Source: Conexivisphaerales archaeon
GTDB taxonomy: Archaea; Thermoproteota; Nitrososphaeria; Conexivisphaerales; DTJL01
Assembly (NCBI GenBank): GCA_038728585.1
Contig: JAVYTR010000002.1
Span: 292,354 to 350,368 of the forward strand
Direction of reading: 5' to 3'
DNA: 58,015 nt
Position 1 is the first letter of the stretch, and each line of letters starts with the position of its first letter. Of the stretch, positions 1 to 8,741 are shown piece by piece. A model generated the notes under the pieces. It saw nothing but the letters and a program-made list of their open reading frames with translations, was not told the origin of the DNA and searched no databases. Both the position numbers and the translations under genes were made by a program.

Positions 1-2629
1 GGAAATTGAACCTGCCGTTAATGTCTGTCATTCCTTGAATACTGAAGTTTCTCGTGCTCACCGATATGGGATAGTTGCTTAACGGCTTGCCCCCTTGCGT
101 TTTCGCTTCTATTATGATGTTGTACACACTTGCATTGATGTTTAATGTATGAGAACCGTTCAAGCCCACAAACACTGAATACAGCTGGTATCCTTGGTAG
201 TACACGTTTACAAGATAGGTCCAAGGAAGCAACTGAACAGATGCAGAACCCGTAACGTCTGTCTGCAACTGGATGTTCAATGGATAACCCAGAGGGTTTA
301 CGAATGCCGAAACTCCCTGAACTGGCTTACCGTCTGAATCAAAAACTGCGACCTTGAAAACGTATCCGGTGAAATTAAGGTCAATGGCAGTCAGAGAACC
401 GTTTGTGTCCTGCCTTAAGGGTACTTGCGCACCAGAAACAAGTATCACAGGAGTGAGCTGTTGTATTGCAGTGACCTTTGTTCCGTTGAAGTAAATCGAA
501 GGGTTCATAGAATAATAATCAGAAAAGACCATCATCGCATAAGGACTCATTGTCAGGTTAGAAGAAAAAGATTTCGTTATGGTTGAAAAAGATGTGCCAG
601 CAGAAGCGGTAAAGTTAAGCTGCTGTACTGCAAGAAAGGTAGAATGGAGATTCAGCACGCCAAATGGAGGAGATGATTCCAACGGTTTGTAGTTTATCGT
701 AATGGTTGGTGATGAAGAGCTTAGTGTTGCTGAAATAAGGTTTTTTGTCTGTGCAATCCAGCTTATAGCTGCCTCACCAAAATTCAGCTCCACCTGACCA
801 ACAAAACCAGACGGGGAGCTGGCTACTATCCTCATCCTGAATTCGAATGAGGTCGAATTGACCAGGTCGGTCAAAGGAATTGTCAGTTTGTGCCAGTTAC
901 CATCAGTTGCAAGATTCTGGACAGTAGTTGTGTTGGTAGGTATCAACGAGCCAGACAGAGGAAATACAAGTGTATTTGAATAGTTTCCCCTTAGCGTGGG
1001 GTCTACATCTATGGCCAAATAGGCGAATGGTGCTATTCTACTTACATTTGATGATATTATGTCAGCAGAGTAGTAGAGGGACAAGTTGGTGCCGAGAGAA
1101 TCCAGCACACTGTAGTTGCTAGATATCAGCATAGCGGATGAGCTTGCGTTCGGGCTGAAGACCCAACTTGCGACTCTCCCGGTGAAGCTGTTAAGCGTTG
1201 TCGAGAAGAATTTGGATGATGCATAAGAGGAAGCGTTGCCGGAGAAGGTTGCCTTTGATGACCAAGCTGACGATGAAACAGAAAAGGCGGGAGAGGGCAT
1301 GCTGTAGAAAATTGTACCGTTGTATGAAAAACTCTCAGGTATCCAGTTCAGGTTTCTTAGAGGCAGACTGATCGATGCTCCTGTCGAAGGTAGCGTAATG
1401 TTGAAGGGATTAAAACCAGCCTCCCAGAGTACAGTAGCATTTGGCAGATACTGGTGAACGTAGGATTCATTTCCAAGGCTTACTTCTAGGCCCTTAAACT
1501 GTGCACTGATCTGGTCTGAAAGGCTTGAAATGCTGGATGCAACAGACCAGACGGTTTCGACGGTTAGCGATGCTGAAGGAGGAAGCTGACCCAGCCGATA
1601 TGAAACTGCTGCAGCTGAAGGGCCAGCCGAGTTAAAGTTACTGGTGAGATTGTTCAACCTTGTTGCGTTCAGAATGAACTGCATGTTGCCAGTATCGACC
1701 AAAGCTGGGGTAGAGTTGGTAGAAAACCCTGCGTACGTGTCGCCTACATACCCATAGACGACATTGCTGGTTGCGTTATAGACTACACCTGATACCCCGA
1801 AAACAGCTAGTTGCGAAAAGTCCATCAGCTGGATTGTACTCAGGTTAGTTATCAAATTGCCTGAAGGATTGAACAGATGTGTAATCATGTCAAAAGTACC
1901 ATTATAAGCAAGCAAAACCTTTGTCACCTTTACTTGACCAGCAAAGTAAGTCAGTTCTGATGCTGAGAAGTTTGCTGATGGTAAAAGACCAATAGTTCTC
2001 CATTGCTTCGATATGTTGTATGTTGAAGGAGCTATCAGTAAGGAGCCATATTCTTGATTCTGTGATGATTGAGTACTTAATATTGTCTTATCATAAAGAG
2101 AAAAGAAGAAGGTGTTTGCTATACTTATGTTAAGATTGCTCCCCTGTTGGTATCCCAGCGAAGTTAAAGTCAGCACACCTGAATGTAGTAATGAGCTTAC
2201 TGCGTTTGTCCTGTAAGACGGAGCAGGAGACATTGGATTACCATAATAAAGCTGGTAGGTCTGAGTCGAGTTTGCTGCTATATTAACAAGAAAGAGTATC
2301 TGAGCTGACGTGACAAAGCCACCCGAATAATTCTCCGACACTATGAACGAAGGGACTTCATAGCCAGTACCATTAATTATTCTTATTTCTTTAAGAGCAC
2401 TGGTAAGGTGCCCAGGCTCGAAGTTTACATCTACAAATACAGGTTTCATTACAAACGGTTGGTTGTATGGATTTGTCACGGAAATGTTTCTTTCGAATAC
2501 GAAACTGGGGTTCCACCAGTTGAAAGAAGGGTTTGACTGTGCAATGCTTATGACTCTTTCATTACCCGTTGCCGCTACAGCAGAAGTGACTATGATGCAA
2601 AGAAGAAGAATGAGGAAGACTCTTTTCAT
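1..2629 (-). CDS. large secreted DUF2341-type surface protein (3' end missing)
   Basis: This reading frame is open from an ATG at 2629 to the left edge of the window (876 codons, no stop), so the C-terminus lies outside. The N-terminus MKRVFLILLLCIIVTSAVAA is a Sec signal peptide. Residues about 30-135 resemble DUF2341 (NWWNPSF opening, QLYYGNP near the end), a domain of archaeal and bacterial surface proteins. The middle is a long beta-type region rich in Asn, Ser and Thr with many N-x-S/T sequons. The last about 100 visible residues look like carboxypeptidase-regulatory-like beta-sandwich repeats (VFDSDGKPVQGVSAF, then a second AKTQGGKPLSNYPIS unit). The ATG overlaps the stop of the upstream membrane-protein gene as ATGA, so translation is probably coupled. 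As the last visible gene of an operon of glycan genes it is a likely glycosylated cell-surface protein. The exact role is unknown. Confidence 0.85.
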   Translation of the reverse strand, partial: MKRVFLILLLCIIVTSAVAATGNERVISIAQSNPSFNWWNPSFVFERNISVTNPYNQPFVMKPVFVDVNFEPGHLTSALKEIRIINGTGYEVPSFIVSENYSGGFVTSAQILFLVNIAANSTQTYQLYYGNPMSPAPSYRTNAVSSLLHSGVLTLTSLGYQQGSNLNISIANTFFFSLYDKTILSTQSSQNQEYGSLLIAPSTYNISKQWRTIGLLPSANFSASELTYFAGQVKVTKVLLAYNGTFDMITHLFNPSGNLITNLSTIQLMDFSQLAVFGVSGVVYNATSNVVYGYVGDTYAGFSTNSTPALVDTGNMQFILNATRLNNLTSNFNSAGPSAAAVSYRLGQLPPSASLTVETVWSVASSISSLSDQISAQFKGLEVSLGNESYVHQYLPNATVLWEAGFNPFNITLPSTGASISLPLRNLNWIPESFSYNGTIFYSMPSPAFSVSSSAWSSKATFSGNASSYASSKFFSTTLNSFTGRVASWVFSPNASSSAMLISSNYSVLDSLGTNLSLYYSADIISSNVSRIAPFAYLAIDVDPTLRGNYSNTLVFPLSGSLIPTNTTTVQNLATDGNWHKLTIPLTDLVNSTSFEFRMRIVASSPSGFVGQVELNFGEAAISWIAQTKNLISATLSSSSPTITINYKPLESSPPFGVLNLHSTFLAVQQLNFTASAGTSFSTITKSFSSNLTMSPYAMMVFSDYYSMNPSIYFNGTKVTAIQQLTPVILVSGAQVPLRQDTNGSLTAIDLNFTGYVFKVAVFDSDGKPVQGVSAFVNPLGYPLNIQLQTDVTGSASVQLLPWTYLVNVYYQGYQLYSVFVGLNGSHTLNINASVYNIIIEAKTQGGKPLSNYPISVSTRNFSIQGMTDINGRFNF

Positions 2630-4155
2630 ACGTTGAACCTCCATGCCAGTCTAGGCTCGTCTCTTGTGACCGATACCTCTTCTTCTATCACATTGAGCCA
2701 TTTCAGTCTGTTAATTAACATAGTCAACCTTTGCCAAGTCATGTCTGGGTTAAGCTCTCTGGCAATTCCCATAAGCTCTCTTCCACTCTTCTTCCTGCTA
2801 CCCTTCCTCATGTGTGCTAAAAGTATGAACTCGTCCAAATGCAAGCCTAGTGTACCATCGAATACCCTTCTGTTCTTCAAATCTAAGCTTCTTGCCACAC
2901 ACGTAAAGAACAGGAGGAGAAATACAAAAAACACTGCTTCGACTACAGAAGCTGATTTCAGCAGATAGCTGGAATACAAGCTTACCAGCAGGTTTGTAAA
3001 TGGACTAATAGAACTTGATGCATAAATCGCACTGATCAGAGAGCGAATGGACGTGCCATCTTCCTGCACGAACGATTGGGTATCCTCGCCGACAAGAATT
3101 GCGGCAAACCCGTCTGATATGTTCTGTCCCTCCATAATCTTTACTGGGAAGTAGGTCATGATTCCTTTGAACTGAATCGTAGATACGTTCCATGTGTAAA
3201 GAGAGTTAGACACCAGACTTGACGGCTTGGTGCTTAACGGTCTAGCGGCAGTATATATCAAAATCTGCGATTGCGCTGCACCAGCGGTCTTTGCCGTCGA
3301 AAAGTAGGCCTTCTGTTTTAAAATATTGCCGTACGTAAGATTGTATACGTAGACAGTACCTGTTGTGCCGTTTATCTTCTGTGGAAAAGAAAAGGTAACA
3401 CCAAGCTCTGACGGAATAGGAGCTAGATATTTAATGCTTCCCAGGTTTATCACATCCACTGCAGGGTACCCATCGACATGAGTATAGACGTGAAGGCTGA
3501 CTTGGAAAGAACCGAGCAACACAAGAGACATCACCAATATTCCAGCCGCTTTCTTTGATGGAAAGAGATAAGGCACTTCGTTCAGAAGTTTGCCACAGTA
3601 GAGACAAAAATTCCTGCCGTCTCTTCTGTAAGTTTCACAGTAATCACAATCGCTTATCTGCTCATGCCTAGCTCTAAGGGAGAAGTAGCCCAGTGGAATG
3701 GAAAGTACCAGGTAAAGCAGGGATAAAACATTCTCCGCAGGAACTAAGGTCGGAGAGGGAAGAAGAATAAACAAGAATGAAGGCAAAGCAAGCACAGAAA
3801 CACCTCTTCCGGCTAGATATCCTAATGTAAAGACGAAGGTGGCGATCATCCCTGCCAGCTGAACTGTTGTGCTTTGGAGATAGGTACCGAACACGAATAG
3901 AATGAAAGAAAGTACTGCGAAATAAAGACTTAATGATTTGGACATATGAATATAGCCGGAAATCCTCTTCAAAACGAATGTTTCTGACATTGCGAAAAGA
4001 AATACTGCTGATAGCATATAGGTAAGAAACCGAGCAGGATGAACTTCGTAGGCAGCTGCTAGGACTTGAGGCACATAAGAATAATAGAGCATGATTAAAG
4101 GGATCACAAGAGCCAAGATGGACGAGAAGATGAACCTCCTTATGCTGGGGGTCAA
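2626..4155 (-). CDS. polytopic membrane protein with zinc ribbon, ectodomain and C-terminal winged helix
   Basis: I do not recognise the family. The 509 residues show about six N-terminal hydrophobic segments (residues ~8-160), a cytosolic CxxC-x9-CxxC zinc ribbon (CDYC...CLYC, ~168-185), and a membrane segment (~205-222). A ~175-residue extracytoplasmic domain with N-x-S/T sequons follows, then another membrane segment (~405-422). The soluble tail of ~75 residues reads like a winged helix (GRELMGIARELNPDMTWQRL, then LINRLKWLNVIEEE). This suggests a sensor with an outside domain and an inside nucleic-acid or protein-binding domain, but that is inference. It starts 14 bases after the stop of the upstream membrane-protein gene and overlaps the following surface-protein gene by four bases, so the three are probably co-expressed. 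Confidence 0.8.
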   Translation of the reverse strand: MTPSIRRFIFSSILALVIPLIMLYYSYVPQVLAAAYEVHPARFLTYMLSAVFLFAMSETFVLKRISGYIHMSKSLSLYFAVLSFILFVFGTYLQSTTVQLAGMIATFVFTLGYLAGRGVSVLALPSFLFILLPSPTLVPAENVLSLLYLVLSIPLGYFSLRARHEQISDCDYCETYRRDGRNFCLYCGKLLNEVPYLFPSKKAAGILVMSLVLLGSFQVSLHVYTHVDGYPAVDVINLGSIKYLAPIPSELGVTFSFPQKINGTTGTVYVYNLTYGNILKQKAYFSTAKTAGAAQSQILIYTAARPLSTKPSSLVSNSLYTWNVSTIQFKGIMTYFPVKIMEGQNISDGFAAILVGEDTQSFVQEDGTSIRSLISAIYASSSISPFTNLLVSLYSSYLLKSASVVEAVFFVFLLLFFTCVARSLDLKNRRVFDGTLGLHLDEFILLAHMRKGSRKKSGRELMGIARELNPDMTWQRLTMLINRLKWLNVIEEEVSVTRDEPRLAWRFNV

Positions 4156-4169
4156 GAGAATCGCCCGGT

Positions 4170-5417
4170 TTAATCTTCCATTTTATGCCTTGATACAACC
4201 CTCTGTGTGGAAGGGTCGTATTTGCATTCGATATGTGATATTTTCTTGCCAGTTGCCTTTGCTGCGCTCTGTCCAAGTGAAGCAATAAGAGGACATCCCA
4301 TAGTATTGCAGACATGCTCTGTCATCTCCTGCTGCACACACAGAGTTCTAACGAAGGGCTTCTGTAGAGTACTTTGCATTTCTCCATCGATAAATACTAT
4401 CTTGGCTGATTCGACAAGCCCAAGGCCTTGGCTCAACGTCTTTGTCAACCAACTTTCTATGTAATCTTCGCCCTTGCCGTTCAGTTCTCCAAGCTCTCTT
4501 TCATAACTCCTAACCAGTCCCTCGCCTATAGGCTCAAGCGATAACTGCATTGTCTCAGTGTTTCCTTTTGGAGTCACCACCATCTTGTCCCCCTCGTCAG
4601 TTGATTCGAAAGTAACAGAGAACATGCCGTAGCGACCCCTTAGCATCTCGGCTAAAGCCAACAGCGGGCCTAGGGAAGTATCGCTCGCAGGATAGAGCTT
4701 GACCTTTGGGTCTAGCTGAGTAAGTATGAGTGCTGCACCAATAACGAAAGCCGCAAGCGAACCTACTTCATACACAATGGCTAGAGTTTCATACGAAAGT
4801 AAGAATAGAGCTGCACTGAGTATCAGCATAATGAGCCCAAGCAATCTGGAATTCTGTGCTCTTGCCCTCCACATTTTTACACGTAATAGTTCAGAATCGC
4901 TAAGCTCTGGTTTCTTCTGTGTGATTTCCCTCTCAGCTGTTACAACTTTTGCTGCAGTCTGACGAATAAATGTCACAAATGAAGCAACAAGGAAGACAAG
5001 AAGAAGTGCAAGAATGGCTGTAGCCCTGTATGAATACTGTGTTATTATAACCCCTTCGAAGAAGGACCTCAAGCCATGGTAGTAAACCGCATAGTATGAG
5101 GGATAGTTCAACATCAAAGCTAATACGATTATGGCTGCAGAAAGCAACACGTATCTTCTGATGCTCTTTTTTGGTTCAGTTCGCATGTAGTATCGCTTGA
5201 TCAGATAGAGATTCAACAGTGAAGATATTACGGCTACGAATACCAGAAAGGACATTCTGATGGAGTACTGGGTTATAGGAATACCTGTGAAGAAGGCAGA
5301 AATTCCAGAATGGTACATCACGTAATATGTGGGGTAGTTTGCTGCTGCAGCTGCGATTACAGTCACAAGGAAAAGCAGAATTATTGTGTTTCTCAGACTC
5401 TTTTCAGACATAGGCAT
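4170..5417 (-). CDS. membrane protein with duplicated N-terminal unit and Cys-containing cytosolic domain
   Basis: Function unknown. The 415-residue protein opens with two copies of one module. Residues ~27-55 contain NYPTYYVMYHSG followed by ITQYSIR, and residues ~104-132 contain NYPSYYAVYYHG followed by ITQYSYR. Each is preceded by a hydrophobic helix and followed by another, giving a tandem hairpin-like membrane duplication. Two further membrane segments lie at ~190-235. The remaining ~180 residues are soluble and end in a patch holding Cys and His residues (CVQQEMTEHVCNTMGCP, then HIECKYD), which could bind a metal or ligand in the manner of V4R-like output domains; that comparison is weak. 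The gene lies 16 bases after the epimerase stop and 14 bases before the next membrane gene, inside the same run of genes. Confidence 0.8.
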   Translation of the reverse strand: MPMSEKSLRNTIILLFLVTVIAAAAANYPTYYVMYHSGISAFFTGIPITQYSIRMSFLVFVAVISSLLNLYLIKRYYMRTEPKKSIRRYVLLSAAIIVLALMLNYPSYYAVYYHGLRSFFEGVIITQYSYRATAILALLLVFLVASFVTFIRQTAAKVVTAEREITQKKPELSDSELLRVKMWRARAQNSRLLGLIMLILSAALFLLSYETLAIVYEVGSLAAFVIGAALILTQLDPKVKLYPASDTSLGPLLALAEMLRGRYGMFSVTFESTDEGDKMVVTPKGNTETMQLSLEPIGEGLVRSYERELGELNGKGEDYIESWLTKTLSQGLGLVESAKIVFIDGEMQSTLQKPFVRTLCVQQEMTEHVCNTMGCPLIASLGQSAAKATGKKISHIECKYDPSTQRVVSRHKMED

Positions 5418-5433
5418 CTTGTCCCGGTTTAGT

Positions 5434-6411
5434 TTAGTTTACTTTCTGGTATACTTCTCTTCTGTTCAGCTTATACCATTCGATGAAGTATGATATGCCT
5501 TCTCTTAAAGGCACTTGCGCCTTCCAACCCAAAAGCTCCTGAGCTTTCCTGTTGTTGCACAGCGTCCTTGGAAAATCGCCTTGGTAGCCTTCCTTGAATG
5601 CTGGAGGCTTGTTCGAATTAAGAGCATCTAGTATCATTTCCGCCACATCGATTATCCTATATTCTTTCCCATACCCTATATTGAAGACCCTGCCTGAGCT
5701 CTCTTCCCTCATAGCTGACAATATTGTTGCTGAAACGACATCAGAAACGAACGTGAAGTCTCTCGAGTGGCTTCCATCGCCATATATTATAGGGCTCTGA
5801 CCACCCAGAATATTCTTGACGAATGCGTGGATTACCTGGTCTGGTCTTCCTCTGGGACCATAGACAGAGAAGTATCTTAAACAGGTCACTTGCAGGCCGT
5901 AGCTCTCAAAATAGGCCAAGCAGTATTTTTCCGCTGAAAGCTTACTAGCCCCATATACACTGGTTGGATTAGTCGGGTGATTCTCATCAATCGGAACCTT
6001 AACGATCTTGCCAAACACCGAAGAGGAAGAAGCGTATACCAACTTTTTCACTCCATGCTTTCTTGCAGAATTCAGGACGTTTATTGTTCCGTCTACGTTC
6101 ACGGAATTTGTTTTGACCGGGTCGAGATTGCAGTACCTTATACCGGCTTGAGCGGCAAGGTGGAATATTACATCTATCCCTTTGCAGGCCGAATCTACAG
6201 CTGCTTGGTCTCTGATATCAGCCTTTATCAATCTGTACTTTGAATTCCCAAGGTTATGTTTCACGTTCTCCTCCTTCCCGGAATAGAAGTCATCAAAGTT
6301 GTCGAGAACTGTCACTTTGCAACCTAAACGAAGCAGCGAATCTGCAAGATGGGAGCCTATGAACCCTGCTCCTCCTGTGATCAGGATGTTTGCTCCACTA
6401 AGCTCCAGCAA
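5434..6411 (-). CDS. NAD-dependent nucleotide-sugar epimerase/dehydratase (GalE-like)
   Basis: This is an extended short-chain dehydrogenase that converts nucleotide sugars, most likely a 4-epimerase of UDP-glucose/UDP-N-acetylglucosamine type. The Rossmann motif GGAGFIGS is at residues ~13-20, the catalytic serine run at ~128-131, and the YGASK catalytic Tyr/Lys at Y153 and K157. The 325-residue length is normal. Substrate cannot be decided from sequence alone. It directly follows a GT4 glycosyltransferase with no intergenic bases and precedes the membrane-protein genes, so it probably supplies an activated sugar to the surface glycan made by this operon. Confidence 0.9.
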   Translation of the reverse strand: MLELSGANILITGGAGFIGSHLADSLLRLGCKVTVLDNFDDFYSGKEENVKHNLGNSKYRLIKADIRDQAAVDSACKGIDVIFHLAAQAGIRYCNLDPVKTNSVNVDGTINVLNSARKHGVKKLVYASSSSVFGKIVKVPIDENHPTNPTSVYGASKLSAEKYCLAYFESYGLQVTCLRYFSVYGPRGRPDQVIHAFVKNILGGQSPIIYGDGSHSRDFTFVSDVVSATILSAMREESSGRVFNIGYGKEYRIIDVAEMILDALNSNKPPAFKEGYQGDFPRTLCNNRKAQELLGWKAQVPLREGISYFIEWYKLNRREVYQKVN

Positions 6412-7575
6412 TCAGTTCATAATCCTTTTATATTCTGAAGCTAATCTTTCTGCAAGGTATTCAAAAGTGAAAAGAGAAGCCCTTCTTCTTCCAGCTTCGC
6501 CCATCTTGTATCTGAGGTCTTCACTCTGCAGCAAGGTAATTACAGCATCAGCAATCGCCTTGTGGTTTGCAAACGGGATTATCAATCCACAGTCGCCGTA
6601 ACCGACCTCATAAGGTAAACCTCCAACATTCGTTACCACAACCGGCTTTGCCTGCGCCATGGCTTTCAGTACTGCTTGGCTGAATCCTTCGAAGCTGCTC
6701 GGCATCAGCATTATGTCGCAGGATGCAAACATGTCTCTTTCCTCTGCTTCATCGGTTATGGGTCTGTGGAAGATTATGTTTCTGGAAACGCCTATTCTTG
6801 CAGCTAGCTCGCCCAGATATGCAGAATAGCCGGTGTAGTCAGGCCCAACCATCACAAGAACTGCATCGTGTGAAAAAGACACTATCTCCTTCATGGCCAT
6901 TACAAGATGGTGCAGTCCTTTCTGTCTGCTTATCCTGCCAACGTAAAGAAGTACAGGCGACCTGCCGAACATTCTCTTCAATCTGTCTCCATCGCCTGGA
7001 ACAAGGTAGCCAGCTGGCATACCAGAAGGCTCAACATCAACCCTTCCATCAGCTATACCATAGGACCTGACCCATCCGACAAGCTCCGGATACCTCACTA
7101 GTATAAGTTGAGCAGCTCTGAAGATGACAGGAGTTATCAGCCCATCGTACATGTTGAACATCGTGAGCTTTACAGACCCATAATCTGCGTGGGTGTTGAA
7201 CGGTCCATAGGTTGTAAGGATCAAAGGTGTGGAATTCTTCTTTGCTGCAAAGAGTGCGCTTATAGAATATAGGTCATGACTGTAAACGTGAACTATATCA
7301 TGCCCTCTAGCTGCTAAAGCACTGTAAAGAGTTGGCCACAACTTTAGCCTGTAACTCAGGTCAAGTGCGACAGGAAGCCTGTGGATGTGCACTCCATCTA
7401 TAGTCTCTTCCTTTGGTTCGAGTTTTCTATTCAAAACAGAGTCAGGTGTGTAGATATCTACTCGAAATCCTTGCTTCACAAACTGCCTGCTCATACCCCT
7501 GACATAGGCTTCTATACCTCCTATCATAGGGTAAAAGCTTGGAGTTACTATTGCCAGCGAGATACCTTCTACCAA
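6412..7575 (-). CDS. GT4-family glycosyltransferase
   Basis: A GT-B fold retaining glycosyltransferase of 387 residues that transfers a sugar from a nucleotide donor to a growing glycan at the cytoplasmic membrane face. The N-terminal acceptor-side domain carries the family signature PMIGGIEAYV at ~17-26. The donor domain has LLYVGRISRQKGLHHLV at ~210-226. The C-terminal signature reads SSFEGFSQAVLKAMA, so the second glutamate of the usual E-x7-E motif is lysine here (LKAM in place of LEAM). The first Glu is kept. This may alter activity, or the true partner residue may be elsewhere. Its start overlaps the upstream GT4 gene by seven bases. Donor and acceptor are unknown. Confidence 0.88.
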   Translation of the reverse strand: MVEGISLAIVTPSFYPMIGGIEAYVRGMSRQFVKQGFRVDIYTPDSVLNRKLEPKEETIDGVHIHRLPVALDLSYRLKLWPTLYSALAARGHDIVHVYSHDLYSISALFAAKKNSTPLILTTYGPFNTHADYGSVKLTMFNMYDGLITPVIFRAAQLILVRYPELVGWVRSYGIADGRVDVEPSGMPAGYLVPGDGDRLKRMFGRSPVLLYVGRISRQKGLHHLVMAMKEIVSFSHDAVLVMVGPDYTGYSAYLGELAARIGVSRNIIFHRPITDEAEERDMFASCDIMLMPSSFEGFSQAVLKAMAQAKPVVVTNVGGLPYEVGYGDCGLIIPFANHKAIADAVITLLQSEDLRYKMGEAGRRRASLFTFEYLAERLASEYKRIMN

Positions 7576-8741
7576 CCGTTCATACCCCTGTAGACACTCT
7601 CTATGCTTTCTACTATCTTATCCCACCTGTGCCCTTCTGCCATCGCCCTGGCAGCTGAACCCATACGCTTTGCCGAATCTTCGTCCTTCATTAATGAATG
7701 GATCGAATCAGCCAAGGAAGCTGCATCTTCGGGAGGTACGAGCAAACCGTTTACCCTGTCTTTGATGATGCTTGCAGGGCCATCAGTATAACTAGCAACA
7801 AGAGGTTTGCCATGAGCTGCAGCCTCGAGCAGAACTATCCCGTATGGCTCGTAGACGCTCGGTAACACAAAGACTGAACATGACTCATAGGCAGCAAGCT
7901 TCTCTTCTTCAGAGAGAGGACCAGTAAATATGACCTTCCCAAATATTCCTAGCTGGCTGGTTTCATAGACTAGCTTGTTGTTGTATTCCTCTTCCTCCCT
8001 ATCTGTTACTGGCCCAGCTAAAACGAGGTACAGGTCTTCGTATTCTTTGGAAACTTTGGAGAATGCCTGCAGAAGATATTCAAGTCCTTTTGTTTTGTTT
8101 ATTCTTCCGAGATATAGTATGTACCTTTTATCATGTAGCTTGAATCTGGAGAGAAATCTTTCTGCGTCTGCCTTCTCAAAATGTCTGGGATCTACACCGT
8201 GTGGTATTGTTACGAGTTTCGAATTTTCTAGACCTAGCGATGTGAGTTTTTCGGCTTCCGAGCTGGTTAACGAAATCACCGTATCGAAACCGTTCAACAT
8301 GAAATGACCCACCGTCTTATCGTACAGAGGAACCATGAACCTTGAGAACCTTCTTCTCATTCTTGAAGGAGGGAATGGAGAGTGAGCTGTCAGAACAGAC
8401 CTGCTACCTGTAACTTTTGATGCTATCAAGGATATGTCAGAATGAGGATGTCTGTAGACATGAGCATGAACCACATCGAATTCTCCTTTAACAAGTTCCT
8501 TCATTACTCCAGGCCAGAATCTAGCAAATTCTCCCAAAGTAAACAGGGAACTGAACCTTCTGACAGGTAAACCATCATAGAATTCACTTCCACAGAGTTT
8601 CCCGCCGTTTCTGTCACCTCTGTATGTGAAGACATGCACTTCATGCCCCCTCTCATGCAGAAGCTTCGAAAGAGAATAGACATGCCTCTCAACTCCGCCC
8701 TCAACCGGATAGAAGTATGGAGTGACTTGAGCTATTTTCAA
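7569..8741 (-). CDS. GT4-family glycosyltransferase
   Basis: A 390-residue GT-B glycosyltransferase. The N-terminus has the typical TPYFYPVEGGVERHV segment (residues ~7-21), the donor-domain start YILYLGRINKTKGLEYLL is at ~206-223, and the E-x7-E signature EPYGIVLLE is intact at ~298-306. It sits between the polysaccharide deacetylase gene, which it overlaps by four bases (ATGA), and the second GT4 gene, which it overlaps by seven. The overlap arrangement supports one transcript and an ordered glycan-building pathway. The sugar donor cannot be called. Confidence 0.9.
   Translation of the reverse strand: MKIAQVTPYFYPVEGGVERHVYSLSKLLHERGHEVHVFTYRGDRNGGKLCGSEFYDGLPVRRFSSLFTLGEFARFWPGVMKELVKGEFDVVHAHVYRHPHSDISLIASKVTGSRSVLTAHSPFPPSRMRRRFSRFMVPLYDKTVGHFMLNGFDTVISLTSSEAEKLTSLGLENSKLVTIPHGVDPRHFEKADAERFLSRFKLHDKRYILYLGRINKTKGLEYLLQAFSKVSKEYEDLYLVLAGPVTDREEEEYNNKLVYETSQLGIFGKVIFTGPLSEEEKLAAYESCSVFVLPSVYEPYGIVLLEAAAHGKPLVASYTDGPASIIKDRVNGLLVPPEDAASLADSIHSLMKDEDSAKRMGSAARAMAEGHRWDKIVESIESVYRGMNGW

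Noticed and set aside
2626-4155. Archaeosortase identity for the 509-residue membrane protein
   Set aside because: It is polytopic and near a surface protein, but the conserved Cys/Arg/His catalytic set of archaeosortases is not visible; its cysteines form a zinc ribbon.
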